The notes under the pieces: generated by a model | Database searches by the model: none | Told to the model about the DNA's origin: nothing | What the model saw: the letters and a program-made list of their open reading frames with translations, nothing else | In this document: positions 15,901 through 24,877 of the stretch, piece after piece | Layout of the letters: every line of letters begins with the position of its first letter | Position numbering within the stretch: the stretch's first letter is position 1 | Assembly (NCBI GenBank): GCA_041746105.1 | Contig: JBGTHP010000017.1 | Coordinates: 62,001-126,000 of the forward strand | Reading direction: 5' to 3' | Origin: JBFHRE01 sp041746105 | GTDB taxonomy: Bacteria; Actinomycetota; Acidimicrobiia; Spongiisociales; ZC4RG35 | DNA: 64,000 nucleotides | Translations under genes and position numbers: made by a program

Positions 15901-17250
15901 CTACCGAGCGGGGAGCCAGACCAGCTGACAGCGAGGCGGATCGTTCAGGTCGATGGCCCGGAAGAGTTGAAAGCGGTCACGCCACCACGGGAGGGCAACA
16001 CCATCTGTCCCGGTGAGTGTCACCTCTCCGCCACTCACCACGCCTGTCACCGTGACCGATGACGACCGATGATCGACCAGGTAGTCGAGGAGCTGAATTC
16101 GGGGAATGGCCCAACCGCTGTCGACGTACCGGCTCAAGCCGGGGTCGCTTGACTCCAAAACGATCAGCGGATCTCGCTGGACGTCGGTCAGAGGAATCGT
16201 GCGAGGGATCAAGTAATGATTCGAGCGGCCGTCGGCCGTTACCAGGTTGGCGTACATGTTGAAGCCGTAGCCAGTCTTCAACTCGAGATATGGGGTGAGG
16301 CCATTAAAAACGGTAAGCGCCACCAGGACCGCCCCCACGGCCCCCAGCCGGCCCCAACTCTCTGCGGCGTTGGGCCGGGAGCGTCTCAGCTGCCAGATTC
16401 GGCCGATCAAAAACAGAGCCCACGGGATCCACAGCAAAAATACCCAACTGTCGAGCAGGCTGAAACTGATCCTTCGAGGCACCGTAACCGATGCCACCAC
16501 GATCAGGCCGAGGAGGCCCCCGAGGGCAACCGCGGTTGGACGACGGACCCGGAGCGGAGATCCGAAAATGGTGAGTACGTCGTCCGCCAAGAACAAAGAG
16601 AACAACGCGACCAGCACGGCGCTGAAGTCGTAGAAATGCTGGTCGAGATCGAACGAGATGAAGAGGTGAAAGACCGAACCCAGCAGCACCCCATGGTATC
16701 GAGTTCGGCGATTCAACAAGAGTATGGGGATCGACAGTTCAACCATGGCTGTCAGGGCAGCCACAGAGACCGCTCGCCAGTCCCCAACCGGGACTTCCGG
16801 AAGCCGGAACGACGCCAGCAACTGGTTCGCGTAGGTCACACCGCAGGAGACCTCGGGATCAAAGAATCCCCGATTCAGCTTGGCAAACGCGGCAAAGGCA
16901 TAAAAAGAGATGAGGATCCCTCTTGCCCCAGGGGCAAAGACCGCCCAAGGGTCAGGACGCAACAGGGCCACCAGCATCAGGACCGACACCAATCCGGCGA
17001 CAACCCAGTGATTACCGACCACCGGCGCCTCGAGCACCACCGAGGCCACAGTCAGTGCCGCCAGGCTCAGCCCGAGGACTCGGTTGGGACGGGCCAGAAC
17101 CGCGATGGCGACCGCCCCCAACCCGAGTGTGACAACTCCCAGCGGATGGGCCAATGCCGCATCCCGCCACCCGGGAGGGTTGCCGGCGATATGGGCGATG
17201 ATCGCAACCGCCCACAGGCGCAGAAACCAATTGAACGCAGGTGATTTCAC
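15901..17250 (-). CDS. HTTM-like polytopic membrane protein
   Basis: A 449-residue integral membrane protein with roughly ten hydrophobic helices. The segment ISFYAFAAFAKLNRGFFDPEVSCG around residue 115 and HLFISFDLDQHFYDFSAV near 200 resemble the horizontally transferred transmembrane (HTTM) domain family, related to vitamin-K gamma-carboxylase membrane domains. The C-terminal ~120 residues are soluble and likely extracytoplasmic. It starts at GTG (17250). It lies 26 bp behind the methyltransferase and 9 bp before the phosphatase-superfamily gene, suggesting a joint envelope-modification unit. Biochemical role unknown. Confidence 0.65.
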   Translation of the reverse strand: MKSPAFNWFLRLWAVAIIAHIAGNPPGWRDAALAHPLGVVTLGLGAVAIAVLARPNRVLGLSLAALTVASVVLEAPVVGNHWVVAGLVSVLMLVALLRPDPWAVFAPGARGILISFYAFAAFAKLNRGFFDPEVSCGVTYANQLLASFRLPEVPVGDWRAVSVAALTAMVELSIPILLLNRRTRYHGVLLGSVFHLFISFDLDQHFYDFSAVLVALFSLFLADDVLTIFGSPLRVRRPTAVALGGLLGLIVVASVTVPRRISFSLLDSWVFLLWIPWALFLIGRIWQLRRSRPNAAESWGRLGAVGAVLVALTVFNGLTPYLELKTGYGFNMYANLVTADGRSNHYLIPRTIPLTDVQRDPLIVLESSDPGLSRYVDSGWAIPRIQLLDYLVDHRSSSVTVTGVVSGGEVTLTGTDGVALPWWRDRFQLFRAIDLNDPPRCQLVWLPAR

Positions 17251-17276
17251 CAGACGATTATCGACACCCCTCGTCT

Positions 17277-17984
17277 TCAGGTCGAGGACCTCGACCAGCG
17301 AACTCCGAGGACCCTGGGAATATGACGCTGGCCATCCAGTACGGGAGTCCTCTGGACCTGGGCGTCGGATACGCCGATCTCGGTCATGTGTTCCAAAACA
17401 AACCCGGCTTCGGCGGCGGCGTTGAGAACTGCCGACATCGGACGGTGATAAAAACGCACTGTCCCGTGGCCTACTCGCTCATCAGAAAATCCACGTCCGA
17501 GATAGCCGCCCGGTCTCCACAAGATCTCATCCGGCTCTTGGATCGGGGCCGAACCCGGCGCAGTGAAGACAGGATGGTTCATGACCAAGACCAGTGGAGC
17601 TCGCAACCTCAGAACTCTGGCAATTTCGCCGAAGAGCTCAGATTCGTCCTGGAGGTGCTCCAGAACCAATGAGACATAGGCTCCTGAAAACGTCTTTTCT
17701 CGAAACGTGCCGAGCGACGGGAGCAGCAGCCGTACACGCTCTCCTTTCGCTTTGATGAGGAGGTCGTGGAGAAGGTCGACTCCGACGACGCGAGATCCAG
17801 CCCGCCTCACCGCTTCGGCGAGTCTGCCTTCACCACAGCCAACGTCGAGGTAGGTCTGACCGGAGATTGGCATGAGCAACGCGAGCACCAGGGGTTCGAT
17901 TTCCTCGGCATAGGCAGGGTCGTCGTCGAGTTCATCGAGCCACCAGTCGCCAAGGTCTTCCCAACCGGAGTGGACTTCGCTCAT
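17277..17984 (-). CDS. Class I SAM-dependent methyltransferase
   Basis: A 235-residue protein with a Rossmann methyltransferase core: YLDVGCGEGRLAEAVRRAG (motif I, SAM binding), VVGVDLLHDLLIKA (motif II), and GAYVSLVLEHLQDESELFGEIARVLR followed by PLVLVMNHPVF (motifs IV-VI). This is the Methyltransf_11/25 pattern. The ATG giving MSEVHSGWEDLG is used because the Trp-rich, acidic N-terminus is common in the family; an ATG seven codons upstream is possible. It is first in the operon with the HTTM-like and phosphatase-superfamily genes. The substrate could be an envelope glycan or lipid, but this is a guess from neighbours. Confidence 0.8.
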   Translation of the reverse strand: MSEVHSGWEDLGDWWLDELDDDPAYAEEIEPLVLALLMPISGQTYLDVGCGEGRLAEAVRRAGSRVVGVDLLHDLLIKAKGERVRLLLPSLGTFREKTFSGAYVSLVLEHLQDESELFGEIARVLRLRAPLVLVMNHPVFTAPGSAPIQEPDEILWRPGGYLGRGFSDERVGHGTVRFYHRPMSAVLNAAAEAGFVLEHMTEIGVSDAQVQRTPVLDGQRHIPRVLGVRWSRSST

Positions 17985-18043
17985 GCGGCACCACGATACG
18001 CGCATTCCTTGCACCTGAGGCCCGCGCCGGTCAACCTCCCCCC

Positions 18044-19342
18044 ATGACCAGTCGCACGGGCCCCCTATCCGCCGCACTCCGGCTCGCCTCCCGGCGGCCA
18101 CTGACGACAACGCTGGTGATCCTGGGTGCGGCGTCGTCGGTCCTGACGTCGGACCCCGTGTTCTCGGCTCTCACCGCTCTGCTCACCGTGGTTGCTGCCG
18201 TGTTGCTCATTAGGGCGGCCACAAACGGCTGGTCAGAAGAGCCAACCGTTTCGACTTTCCTTTCGCCCCTGGTGGCAGGAGGGATCGTGACTTTCGGAGT
18301 CAACCGCCTGGAGGAGGCGCCGTCGTCGGCGATTCACACATGGGCGGTCTTGGCGGTTGCGGTCGGGTATGTCGCGCTCCGACAGACCAGATTCCATATG
18401 GGCTTCGTGTGGCTGCTTGTCGCCGTTGGGACCGTCGCCGCCTGGATGGCATTTGCGCCGTTCGTCATCGACGTATGGCATCTTCACACCGAGGCGGCAG
18501 ACAACATCGCCGCCGGGACGTCTCCCCACTCCGGTCTGGCGGTCGACAATGGATCGCCGACGGCGGCACCGGATGACCTGATCGAAGGTTATCCCTACCC
18601 TCTGATCGCCCTCATCCCGTTCGCGCTCGCCCGCTGGTCAGGAGTTGACCCCAGGGTGGGATCGGCGATCGTATGGCTGGCGGCGGGCCTAATGGTCGCA
18701 TTCGTCCTCGGCGGTACCGTCAAGGGCCGCTCGCCCGCAATCGTTTTTCTTCTGGCGACCGCCTGGGTGATGAATCTCTGGAGCGGCTTCACCGAGTCGG
18801 TCACGATTGCATTGTTCGTTGCATCTTCGGTGGCCTGGACGAACCCGGTGGTCGGAGGCGTGTTCGCCGGTCTGGCGATCGGGTCGAAGCAATACATGGT
18901 GGTGCTCGCACCGTTGCTGCTCACTCCGCTGTTTCTCAGGTCTCGCCGGAGACTCATTTCGGTGGTGATGGCCGTGTTGGTTGCTGTTGGCGCCGGCGCC
19001 ATCTGGGACCCCAAGGGTTTCTGGGACAACGCCGTTGTTTTCCATCTAACCCAGCCCCCGCGGCCCGATGCGATCAACCCGATTGGTGTTCTCACCTCGC
19101 TCGGTTGGACCCCACCGCTGATCGGGGCAATTGCCGTGGTCGCAGGCCTGGTGGTGGCGTTCAAACTGCGGTCGGCCGTCACGTCGTTGGCCGATTGGTT
19201 GCGCTCGGCGGCGGCGGTGCTGGCGGTGACCTTCGTACTCACGCCCCAGACTTTTCCCAACTACTGGTTCCTGGTGCTCTCGCTCGTGCTGCTCTCGATC
19301 ATGACCGAGGACGGGATCAGTTCTGGGGAAGGATCTCGCTGA
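18044..19342 (+). CDS. GT-C-type polytopic membrane protein (glycosyltransferase candidate)
   Basis: A 432-residue protein with about ten transmembrane helices. The first large extracytoplasmic loop (FVIDVWHLHTEAADNIAAG) and the later GYPYPLIALIPFAL and FAGLAIGSKQYMVVLAPLLL segments match the architecture of GT-C enzymes, which use polyprenyl-phosphate sugars: an acidic/His loop motif, then a YPP-like loop, then a GLA-x-K/Q helix. The family cannot be pinned to one CAZy number from the sequence. It is divergent from the methyltransferase operon (about 60 bp apart), and its 3' end overlaps the uvrA stop tail-to-tail by 26 bp. Confidence 0.6.
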   Translation: MTSRTGPLSAALRLASRRPLTTTLVILGAASSVLTSDPVFSALTALLTVVAAVLLIRAATNGWSEEPTVSTFLSPLVAGGIVTFGVNRLEEAPSSAIHTWAVLAVAVGYVALRQTRFHMGFVWLLVAVGTVAAWMAFAPFVIDVWHLHTEAADNIAAGTSPHSGLAVDNGSPTAAPDDLIEGYPYPLIALIPFALARWSGVDPRVGSAIVWLAAGLMVAFVLGGTVKGRSPAIVFLLATAWVMNLWSGFTESVTIALFVASSVAWTNPVVGGVFAGLAIGSKQYMVVLAPLLLTPLFLRSRRRLISVVMAVLVAVGAGAIWDPKGFWDNAVVFHLTQPPRPDAINPIGVLTSLGWTPPLIGAIAVVAGLVVAFKLRSAVTSLADWLRSAAAVLAVTFVLTPQTFPNYWFLVLSLVLLSIMTEDGISSGEGSR

Positions 19343-22145
19343 GGAATTTGCCGGTGTAGCTCTGGGACACCTGGGCTACCTGTTCCGGGGTGCCCTCGGC
19401 GATGACCAGTCCGCCACCCGAACCGCCCTCGGGGCCGAGGTCGATCACATGGTCGACCGACTTGATCACATCCAGGTTGTGCTCGATGACGACCACCGTG
19501 TTACCCGCCTCCACCAGTCGCTGCAGAACGATGAGCAACTTCCGGATGTCTTCGAAATGGAGACCCGTGGTCGGTTCGTCCAGGATGTACAACGTCTGTC
19601 CTGTCGAACGTTTGCCCAATTCGGCGGCGAGTTTTATTCGCTGAGCCTCACCGCCGGACAGGGTGGTCGCCGACTGCCCCAACCTGATGTAGGAGAGGCC
19701 AACGTCATAGAGCGTCTGCATGATGCGAGCGATCTTCGGCTGGTTGGTGAAGAACTCGAGCGCCTCTTCCACCGACATCTCCAAGACGTCGGCGATGGTG
19801 TGACCCCGCCATTTGATGTCCAGTGTTTCCCGGTTGTAACGCCTGCCTTCACATTCCTCACACGGCACGTAGACGTCTGGCAAGAAGTGCATCTCGATCT
19901 TGATGGTCCCGTCGCCGGAACAGGCATCGCAGCGACCACCGGATACGTTGAAGGAGAACCGGCCCGGCTTGTATCCGCGGGCCCGGCTCTCGTTCGTAGA
20001 AGAGAACAGGGTGCGGATGTGATCGAACACTCCCGAATAGGTCGCCGGATTGGAGCGGGGGGTGCGACCGATCGGTGACTGGTCGATATTGATCACTTTG
20101 TCGATCTGTTCTACGCCTTCGATCCGTTTGTGCCTTCCCGGCACCACCCGCGACCGATACACGGCGTGGTGGAGGCCGGCCGAGAGGATGTCCTCGACCA
20201 GAGTGGATTTTCCTGATCCGGAAACGCCGGTCACGGCAGTAAACACGCCGAGAGGAAAGTCGACCGTGAGTTTTTGGAGGTTGTTGGCGGTCGCGTCGAC
20301 AACTCTGATGACACCGCCGGTGGCGATCCTCCGTACTGGCGGAATCTCGATCTGGCGACGACCCGCCAGGTAGTCGCCCGTCACCGAATCTGGAGCAGAC
20401 ATCATTGCGGCGAGGTCTCCCTGGGCGACGATATAACCACCGTATTCACCGGCCCCGGGACCGATGTCGACGATGTGATCGGCGATGCGGATGGTGTCCT
20501 CGTCATGTTCGACGACGATCAAAGTGTTGCCGAGATCGCGCAAACGAAGCAGAGTTTCGATCAGTCGCTGGTTGTCTCGTTGATGAAGCCCGATCGATGG
20601 TTCGTCGAGGATGTAAAGGACACCAACCAAACCGGAGCCGATCTGGGTGGCAAGACGTATTCGTTGGGCCTCTCCCCCAGCCAGAGTGGCGGCCGACCGG
20701 GCCAGGGTCAGATAGTCGAGTCCTACGTCGAGCAGGAACGAGAGCCGCGCCCTCACCTCTTTCAACACGCGCTCGGCGATTTGGGAATCTCGTTGATTGA
20801 GTTCGAGCGCCGCCAGGAAGGCGTGTGCGTCACCAAGTGACAATGTCGACACCTCTGCGATTCCCTTGCCACCGATGGTCACCGCCATCGACAAGGGGTT
20901 GAGCCGCCCCCCCGAGCAGGTTTCGCATGGCACCTCCCGCATGTACTCCTCGTAATAAGTGCGGGCATTGTCGGATTCCGCGTTCTCGTGGCGGCGGCTC
21001 AGGAACGGGAGCACACCTTCGTAGGTTGCCGTGTACTGACGCTTGCGCCCGAACCGGTTGGTATACCGAACGGTGACTTTGGTGTCGCCGGTGCCGTTGA
21101 GGAGCACCTGCTGGATCTTCTTGGGGAGTTTGTTCCACGGTTTGTCGAGGTCGAAACCGATTTCTTCTGACAGGCCCTCCAGCAGACGCTGGTAGTACAT
21201 CATTCGGTTCTTGCCCGACCACGGATGGATGGCGCCGTCGGCCACCGACAGGTCGGTGTTGGGAACGACCATTTCCGAGTCAACCTGAAAACGGGTGCCA
21301 ATCCCTGAACAATCGGGACACGCCCCGTAGGGACTGTTGAAAGAGAAGTTGCGTGGCTGCAACTCCTCGAAGCTGAAACCGTCCACGGGGCACGCCAGAT
21401 GCTGGCTGTAGGTGTAGGTGGGTCCATCGACTATGTCGATGTCGACCACGCCATCCGTCAATTTGAGCGCCGTCTCCAATGACTGGGTGAGGCGCTGCTC
21501 TATGCCCTCTTTACGCACCAAGCGGTCGACCACCACTTCAATGGTGTGTTGAAAGTAGCGATCGAGTTTGATTTCTTCTGTCAGATCCCTGACGTCACCG
21601 TCGATTCGGGCTCTCGCGAAACCTTGGCCGGCCAAGTCCTCGAGCATCGACTCGTATTCGCCCTTGCGGCCCCGGACGACCGGTGCCAGCACCTGGAAAC
21701 GGGTATCTTCCGGCAGTTCGAGGATCTGATCGACGATCTGTTGTGGGGTCTGTTTGACCAGCGGTGTTCCGTCGTTGGGACAGTGTGGAATCCCGATCCG
21801 GGCGTACAGCAACCGCAGGTAGTCGTGGATCTCGGTGACGGTGCCCACGGTCGAGCGGGGGTTGCGGGAAGCGGTCTTCTGATCGATCGAAATCGCAGGG
21901 GACAAACCCTCGATGAAGTCGACGTCTGGTTTGTCCATCTGGCCCAGAAACTGGCGGGCGTAGGCCGATAGAGATTCGACATAACGTCGTTGGCCTTCGG
22001 CATAGATCGTGTCGAAAGCGAGAGAAGACTTGCCCGACCCCGAGATGCCGGTGAACACGATCAGTTGATCGCGCGGCAAATCGATAGACAGGTTCTTCAG
22101 GTTGTGGGCCCTGGCGCCCTTGATGTGAATGGTGTCCAGCGACAT
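19317..22145 (-). CDS. uvrA: Excinuclease ABC subunit A
   Basis: The damage-recognition ATPase of nucleotide excision repair, 942 residues. Two ABC modules are visible: Walker A VFTGISGSGKSSLAFDT near residue 30, and a second Walker A VTGVSGSGKSTLVEDIL near 635. Signature motifs are LAGGEAQRIRLA and LSGGEAQRIKLA. Zinc-binding Cys pairs occur in ACPDCSGIG and in RCDACSGDG...PCEECEGRRY. The ATG at 22145 gives the usual MSLDTIHIKGARAHNLKNL start. A LexA-type operator lies 38-51 bp upstream, predicting SOS induction. Confidence 0.99.
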   Translation of the reverse strand: MSLDTIHIKGARAHNLKNLSIDLPRDQLIVFTGISGSGKSSLAFDTIYAEGQRRYVESLSAYARQFLGQMDKPDVDFIEGLSPAISIDQKTASRNPRSTVGTVTEIHDYLRLLYARIGIPHCPNDGTPLVKQTPQQIVDQILELPEDTRFQVLAPVVRGRKGEYESMLEDLAGQGFARARIDGDVRDLTEEIKLDRYFQHTIEVVVDRLVRKEGIEQRLTQSLETALKLTDGVVDIDIVDGPTYTYSQHLACPVDGFSFEELQPRNFSFNSPYGACPDCSGIGTRFQVDSEMVVPNTDLSVADGAIHPWSGKNRMMYYQRLLEGLSEEIGFDLDKPWNKLPKKIQQVLLNGTGDTKVTVRYTNRFGRKRQYTATYEGVLPFLSRRHENAESDNARTYYEEYMREVPCETCSGGRLNPLSMAVTIGGKGIAEVSTLSLGDAHAFLAALELNQRDSQIAERVLKEVRARLSFLLDVGLDYLTLARSAATLAGGEAQRIRLATQIGSGLVGVLYILDEPSIGLHQRDNQRLIETLLRLRDLGNTLIVVEHDEDTIRIADHIVDIGPGAGEYGGYIVAQGDLAAMMSAPDSVTGDYLAGRRQIEIPPVRRIATGGVIRVVDATANNLQKLTVDFPLGVFTAVTGVSGSGKSTLVEDILSAGLHHAVYRSRVVPGRHKRIEGVEQIDKVINIDQSPIGRTPRSNPATYSGVFDHIRTLFSSTNESRARGYKPGRFSFNVSGGRCDACSGDGTIKIEMHFLPDVYVPCEECEGRRYNRETLDIKWRGHTIADVLEMSVEEALEFFTNQPKIARIMQTLYDVGLSYIRLGQSATTLSGGEAQRIKLAAELGKRSTGQTLYILDEPTTGLHFEDIRKLLIVLQRLVEAGNTVVVIEHNLDVIKSVDHVIDLGPEGGSGGGLVIAEGTPEQVAQVSQSYTGKFLSEILPQN

Positions 22146-22182
22146 CAGAAGATCGCAGCATAGAGTAGCCGAGGACGTGGAG

Positions 22183-22196
22183 CGAACATATGTTCG
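22183..22196. promoter_or_regulatory. LexA (SOS) box upstream of uvrA
   Basis: CGAACATATGTTCG is a perfect 14-bp palindrome matching the actinobacterial/Gram-positive LexA consensus CGAAC-N4-GTTCG. It lies 38 bp upstream of the uvrA ATG and about 25 bp before the divergent membrane-protein gene, so it could repress either. Repression of uvrA by LexA is well known in other bacteria; the site is seen directly, the regulation is inferred. Confidence 0.85.
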
Positions 22197-22220
22197 GGTT
22201 GGATGGCTCGGAAAGTCTCG

Positions 22221-23876
22221 ATGCCCCAGCATCGGCTGATAGCCTCATGCCCCTTGTCCCAAAAGAGTGCCCGATCGCCGAAACTTGATCCTCGGCCCAG
22301 ATGGAAGGCCCCGCCGGGTGCCCTGCTCCTGATCGGCATCTCCATGTACTGGCCCATCAGGATCGGAGCGGCGAACCTCGGCCTTCTGCCGCGGCCGTGG
22401 AGACTCCTGCTGGTCGCAATCCTTGGTGGTCTCTTTGCGATCGCCTTCGCCTGGGCGTACAACAGGCTCGCAGGCTCGACTATTGGCTACCTTCCGGCCG
22501 CATTGACTCTTATCGTCATTATGTTTGGAGGGCGAATCAACGCCCCGTGGCGGATCCCGGCGGTGGTGGCGACTGGTTTGGTGGTTGCCCTCGCGTTTAT
22601 ACGCGATCGGCGTGAACGGATCATGGAGGCACGGACGCCTGACCGCGATGAATCGCAGCAAGCTGCGGAGAAAGCCTCTACACGATTCCCGGTCACGATT
22701 CTGGCCGTCTTCTTCCTTTTGTCGCCTTTGGCCTACATCCGCTTCCCTTCGGGTCCCCAGGCCGTCGATATCTCCAATGGTGTCGACGAGAGCATCGATT
22801 TTTTGGAGAAACCCGACGTCCTCCTCGTCGTACTCGACGGATATCCCGGCTCCATCGCTCTCACGGAGGTGCTCCATCGCGATCCCCAGCTAGGCCCCGC
22901 CCTGATGCAACGGGGCTTTGACCTCCCCACCATGAGCTGGAGTTCGTATTCACTCACTCATCTGGCTCTACCGAGTTTGTTTCAGATGAACTATCCGCTG
23001 ACGGAGGGACCGGTTTCGAGCTCAGATGTACGCAAGCTGTATCAGATGACCGGCGGCCAGAATTCCGTCTTCAACATTCTGAAACGCAATGAATATTCGA
23101 TCACGATGTTCGAATCCAGCTGGCTCGGGTCAAAGTGTCAGTCAACGGTCGACTTCTGTCGCAAAAAGCCACTACTCGACGACATGCTCAGAGGCACCCT
23201 CGGGTCATCTCTGATTGCACCTCAACTGAATACGTTGTTCGGGGGCGTTTTCGCGCCTGCGTCGACGGCCGCATTCGCCGAAGCCGAAGAGCAAATGAGT
23301 CAGCTCGCCGCGAACTCCCGCCCGGATTTCTTCTATCTCCATCTGCTATTGCCGCACCCACCGGTGAGTTTCGACGCCGATTGCTCAATCCGGGCCGATG
23401 TCGACGCCGAAGTCGGCTTCATCGGAGTGCCCGGCGAATCGGACGCGGGCCGGGAGCGACGGATTGCCGCCTATTTCGAGCAGATGGCATGTGTTGACGA
23501 CTTCACGAAGCGGCTGGTGGACGCCGCTGGCGAAGAGACACACGTCATAGTTCTGTCTGATCATGGCAGTGACTCAAAGGGGCAAGTTCTGACCGACCCA
23601 CGGTCATGGACAAACGCGATGGTGCTGGAACGTCTCAACAACTTCGTCGCCTATAAGGCTGGCACTTCAAGCTGTGAACTTGACGACCCCACGATCCTTC
23701 CCAACGTCTTCAGACAAGTGTTCTCCTGTCTGTCCGACAGGCCGATCACGATGACCAACGTGAGATTGTTCAAGGTCTCTCCCAGCTGGGCTTCAGACGG
23801 CGGACACGTCTATGAGGTCGCGACCGATGTCATCGAGGGGTTCACGGCGGCCCACGTGACATCAACCGACGAGTAG
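22221..23876 (+). CDS. Membrane-anchored alkaline-phosphatase-superfamily protein, second copy
   Basis: About 551 residues. Four to five N-terminal helices (residues ~35-110, ~155-175) are followed by an extracytoplasmic domain. Metal-site motifs are VLLVVLDGYPGS (Asp), SWSSYSLTHLALPSLFQMNYP (probable nucleophile region) and VIVLSDHGSD (Asp-His). It has no CxPxR sulfatase motif. It is organised like the protein at 13852-15891 but is clearly divergent from it. The ATG at 22221 follows GGAAAG by 6 bases; an ATG at 22203 is also in frame. The gene shares its upstream region, including the LexA box, with uvrA and precedes the arabinose-donor operon by about 95 bp. Substrate unknown. Confidence 0.7.
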   Translation: MPQHRLIASCPLSQKSARSPKLDPRPRWKAPPGALLLIGISMYWPIRIGAANLGLLPRPWRLLLVAILGGLFAIAFAWAYNRLAGSTIGYLPAALTLIVIMFGGRINAPWRIPAVVATGLVVALAFIRDRRERIMEARTPDRDESQQAAEKASTRFPVTILAVFFLLSPLAYIRFPSGPQAVDISNGVDESIDFLEKPDVLLVVLDGYPGSIALTEVLHRDPQLGPALMQRGFDLPTMSWSSYSLTHLALPSLFQMNYPLTEGPVSSSDVRKLYQMTGGQNSVFNILKRNEYSITMFESSWLGSKCQSTVDFCRKKPLLDDMLRGTLGSSLIAPQLNTLFGGVFAPASTAAFAEAEEQMSQLAANSRPDFFYLHLLLPHPPVSFDADCSIRADVDAEVGFIGVPGESDAGRERRIAAYFEQMACVDDFTKRLVDAAGEETHVIVLSDHGSDSKGQVLTDPRSWTNAMVLERLNNFVAYKAGTSSCELDDPTILPNVFRQVFSCLSDRPITMTNVRLFKVSPSWASDGGHVYEVATDVIEGFTAAHVTSTDE

Positions 23877-23971
23877 ATTTCGTTTGGGCGAGGCCCGGAC
23901 CCGGCTGCCGTCCCCTTTTGGCGAGCTGCTAACCCATCAAGGGGACCCGGTAGTCTTCCGATTAGTTCTCG

Positions 23972-24877
23972 ATGACCGATTCCCCACTCACGGCACCCCT
24001 CGTCAGCTCCGGCAAGACCGCGGCTTGGGTGCGGGCGCTTCGTCCCAAACAATGGACCAAGAATGTGCTGGTCTTCGCGGCGCCGGCGGCCGCCATGGCA
24101 TTCGGCTCCGACCAGATCGCCGCCGTGCTGAGCGCATTTGCCGGATTCTGCCTGGTGGCGTCCGCGGTTTATCTCGTGAACGATGCCGCCGATGTCGATC
24201 GAGACCGCCGGCACCCACGCAAACGGTTGCGACCGATAGCGGCCGGCCTGATCTCGATTCCGGCAGCCCGGTTCGCAGCCGTCCTGCTTGCGAGCCTTGG
24301 TCTGGCGACCACAGCGGCTTTCAGCCCTCCAACCGCCCTCATCATCGGCATATACCTGGTGGTGAGCCTGGCGTACTCGGCCGGACTCAAACATCAGCCA
24401 ATCATCGACATCATCATCGTGTCTTCAGGGTTCGTCCTCCGGGCGACGGCCGGCGGTATCGCCGCCGACGCCCATCTGTCGTCCTGGTTCTTGCTGGTGG
24501 CCACCTTCGGCTCGCTCCTGGTGGTATCCGGCAAGCGCTACGCCGAGTTCACCGACGAACACCTGGATAGCACAAACCACCGGCCGGCTCTCGGTTCCTA
24601 TACCGCCGATTTTTTGCGGATGGTGGTGGCCATCGCCACCGGCATGACCATCATCACCTACTGCCTGTGGGCTCTCGAGAACACACCGCCCAACTACAGC
24701 GAACTCGCGATCGGGCTTTCGATAGTGCCGTTCCTCGCTGCGTTGCTGCGCTACGTGTTGTTGGTGATGACGGGAGCCGGCGGGGAACCAGAAGAGATCT
24801 TTTTATCTGATCGGCCGATTCAGTTGATCGGGATCGTCTGGGTTTTTGTCTTCGGCGTTGGTGCTTTTCTTGGCTGA
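23972..24877 (+). CDS. ubiA: Decaprenyl-phosphate phosphoribosyltransferase (UbiA family)
   Basis: A 301-residue integral membrane prenyltransferase-fold protein resembling mycobacterial Rv3806c. That enzyme transfers 5-phosphoribose from PRPP to decaprenyl phosphate, the first step to decaprenyl-phosphoryl-arabinose. It has WVRALRPKQWTKNVLVFAAP at the N-terminus, the first Asp-rich motif AVYLVNDAADVDRDRRHPRKR, a second motif around KHQPIIDIIIVSSGFVLRATAGG, and about nine helices. The C-terminus overlaps the dprE1 start region. Its order ahead of dprE1 and dprE2 strongly supports this role over ubiquinone or haem prenylation. Confidence 0.9.
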   Translation: MTDSPLTAPLVSSGKTAAWVRALRPKQWTKNVLVFAAPAAAMAFGSDQIAAVLSAFAGFCLVASAVYLVNDAADVDRDRRHPRKRLRPIAAGLISIPAARFAAVLLASLGLATTAAFSPPTALIIGIYLVVSLAYSAGLKHQPIIDIIIVSSGFVLRATAGGIAADAHLSSWFLLVATFGSLLVVSGKRYAEFTDEHLDSTNHRPALGSYTADFLRMVVAIATGMTIITYCLWALENTPPNYSELAIGLSIVPFLAALLRYVLLVMTGAGGEPEEIFLSDRPIQLIGIVWVFVFGVGAFLG

